The notes below the pieces were generated by a model. The model ran no database searches. It had not been told where the DNA came from and was given only the letters and a program-made list of their open reading frames with translations. Positions 63,190-64,000 of a DNA stretch of 64,000 nucleotides are shown here, in pieces. This DNA comes from Buchnera aphidicola (Rhopalosiphum padi). Its GTDB lineage: Bacteria > Pseudomonadota > Gammaproteobacteria > Enterobacterales > Enterobacteriaceae. Both the position numbers and the translations under genes were made by a program. The DNA is taken from the NCBI RefSeq assembly GCF_005080845.1, contig NZ_CP034858.1:579942-643941 (forward strand). The letters run 5' to 3'. Each line of letters begins with the position of its first letter. Within the stretch, counting starts at the first letter, position 1.

Positions 63190-63783
63190 TTATTTTTTTA
63201 TTTGATTAATTTTCATATTAATAATTTCTTTAGATGCATTAGATTGTTCGAAATATTTACTTTTTTCCCATGCTAATATTGCTTTTTTAATATCTTTATT
63301 TTTCATAAAAATATCACCTTTCATATTTTCTATTATATTTGTCCAAGAACTATCTTTTATATCTTCTAGAATTTTCATCGCATCTTGATTTTTGTTTTGT
63401 TGGATTTTTATTTTTGCGATTCTTAATTTTAGAATGTTTTTTAAATTTTCTTCTTTTGTATATTTTAAGCTATTGTCTAATTGGATAAAAGCTTTATCTA
63501 AATTATTATCTAAAATATATTTCTTTGCTAAAGAAAGAGAAGATAAAGTTCCATAAATATTTTTATTTTCTACAATAAATTTTTCAACACTGCTTAAATC
63601 TTCTTTTTTATTTGCATTTATCTTTTTTATGATTTCTTCATATTTTAATTCTTGTAATTTTGATTTTTTTTCTTTTCCTTTTGAAAACCAAAATATAAAT
63701 AAGATAAAAAAAGTTAGAATAAATACTATTAAATATGTATTTTTATTTAATATGGATTTTTTTTTCGTTGAATTTAAATGCAT
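63190..63783 (-). CDS. yfgM: YfgM-like ancillary SecYEG/chaperone factor
   Basis: Single-pass membrane protein with a periplasmic TPR-like domain that, in E. coli, associates with SecYEG and PpiD. The membrane segment is YLIVFILTFFILFIFWF (residues about 17-33), followed by ENKNIYGTLSSLSLAKKYI and ENLKNILKLRIAKIKIQQ and ending KEIINMKINQIKK, as in YfgM. Length is 197 (E. coli 206). It lies upstream of der on the same strand. Confidence 0.88.
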   Translation of the reverse strand: MHLNSTKKKSILNKNTYLIVFILTFFILFIFWFSKGKEKKSKLQELKYEEIIKKINANKKEDLSSVEKFIVENKNIYGTLSSLSLAKKYILDNNLDKAFIQLDNSLKYTKEENLKNILKLRIAKIKIQQNKNQDAMKILEDIKDSSWTNIIENMKGDIFMKNKDIKKAILAWEKSKYFEQSNASKEIINMKINQIKK

Positions 63784-63960
63784 TTCTGTTTTTCCTCATT
63801 ATTAAATTTTAGCGATATATATTTTAAAATATTCTTTAATATGTGGGGGTATTTTTTTAATCTATAAAAAAAAATATGATGAATGCAATATTGATATTTT
63901 TCAGATTCTTTTTTTATTTGATTTTGATTAAAATAATAACATATTAAAAAAGTTATTCGT

Positions 63961-64000
63961 ATGAAAATCACTAATTGTACACAGTTAGTTAGTTCAAGAA
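63961..64000 (+). CDS. Possible start of a plus-strand gene cut by the window edge
   Basis: An ATG at 63961 opens a frame (MKITNCTQLVSSR) without stop for the last 40 bases. It is only 13 codons, so I cannot name it and it may be chance. The A/T-rich upstream and the end of the yfgM region are compatible with a divergent gene start. Confidence 0.3.
   Translation, partial: MKITNCTQLVSSR

Noticed and set aside
63774..63971. A 65-residue minus-strand frame at the right end
   Set aside because: It overlaps the yfgM start, is A/T-driven with no recognisable motif, and has no ribosome-binding site.

Overview
The window is a slice of a Buchnera aphidicola (aphid endosymbiont) chromosome, most like the Acyrthosiphon pisum type of gene content. 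The reasons are extreme A+T richness, especially between genes; a set of purely gammaproteobacterial housekeeping genes whose proteins align end to end with E. coli orthologues; E. coli-like gene order with many intervening genes deleted; no insertion sequences, phage, rRNA or CRISPR; and very short operons. Genus and strain are inferred from gene content and composition, not from a database search.

Layout. 1-4.3 kb: prfC (partial), ansA, nfuA, bioH (frameshifted). 4.3-7.1 kb: ssb and dnaB, separated by about 870 bp of non-coding sequence. 7.2-12.7 kb: a condensed gshB-ruvX-yggS-hemW-trmB-mutY-yggX segment. 12.7-16.9 kb: murI, sbcB, tmaR (yeeX), tRNA-Asn, tRNA-Ile2, pyrE (frameshifted), dut. 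16.9-27.8 kb, minus strand: cysQ, rplI-rpsR-rpsF (priB missing), rnr, purA, hflC-hflK, miaA (frameshifted; hfq and hflX missing), mutL. 27.9-32.9 kb: mannitol utilisation (mtlD, mtlA) and pgi. 33-38 kb: orn (frameshifted), tRNA-Gly, amiB (frameshifted), rpmE, a short frameshifted ftsN, hslV-hslU, ibpA. 38-49 kb: fpr, epmA, coaD, a Buchnera-type orphan gene (frameshifted), rsmJ (frameshifted), pitA, ynfM-type MFS, dapF, cyaY, hemC-hemD (hemD frameshifted). 49-57 kb: tRNA-Pro/His/Arg, rho, trxA, rep, ilvC, ilvD, tRNA-Trp. 57-64 kb: iscS-iscU-hscB-hscA-fdx, der, yfgM.

Functionally the window joins genome maintenance (SSB, DnaB, Rep, MutY, MutL, SbcB), translation (RF3, L9, S18, S6, L31, EpmA, TrmB, MiaA, RsmJ and seven tRNAs), host-linked metabolism (ilvC and ilvD for branched-chain amino acids, dapF for lysine and peptidoglycan, mannitol uptake feeding glycolysis through mtlAD and pgi), Fe-S assembly (isc, nfuA, cyaY, fpr/fdx), and a reduced heat-shock set (hslVU, ibpA).

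The most striking signal is that nine genes are each split by a one-base frameshift inside or next to a homopolymer run (A9-A14, or T9 in amiB). In every case, correcting that one run gives a protein that aligns past the break. In seven of the nine the corrected length is within a few residues of the E. coli protein; ftsN is a genuinely short version and the orphan has no reference. A second signal is the ibpA 5' region. It has a sigma-32-like promoter whose spacer carries an A11 run, the kind of site at which a single-base change is reported to alter aphid thermal tolerance. It is followed by a short 5' UTR that could pair with the Shine-Dalgarno sequence.
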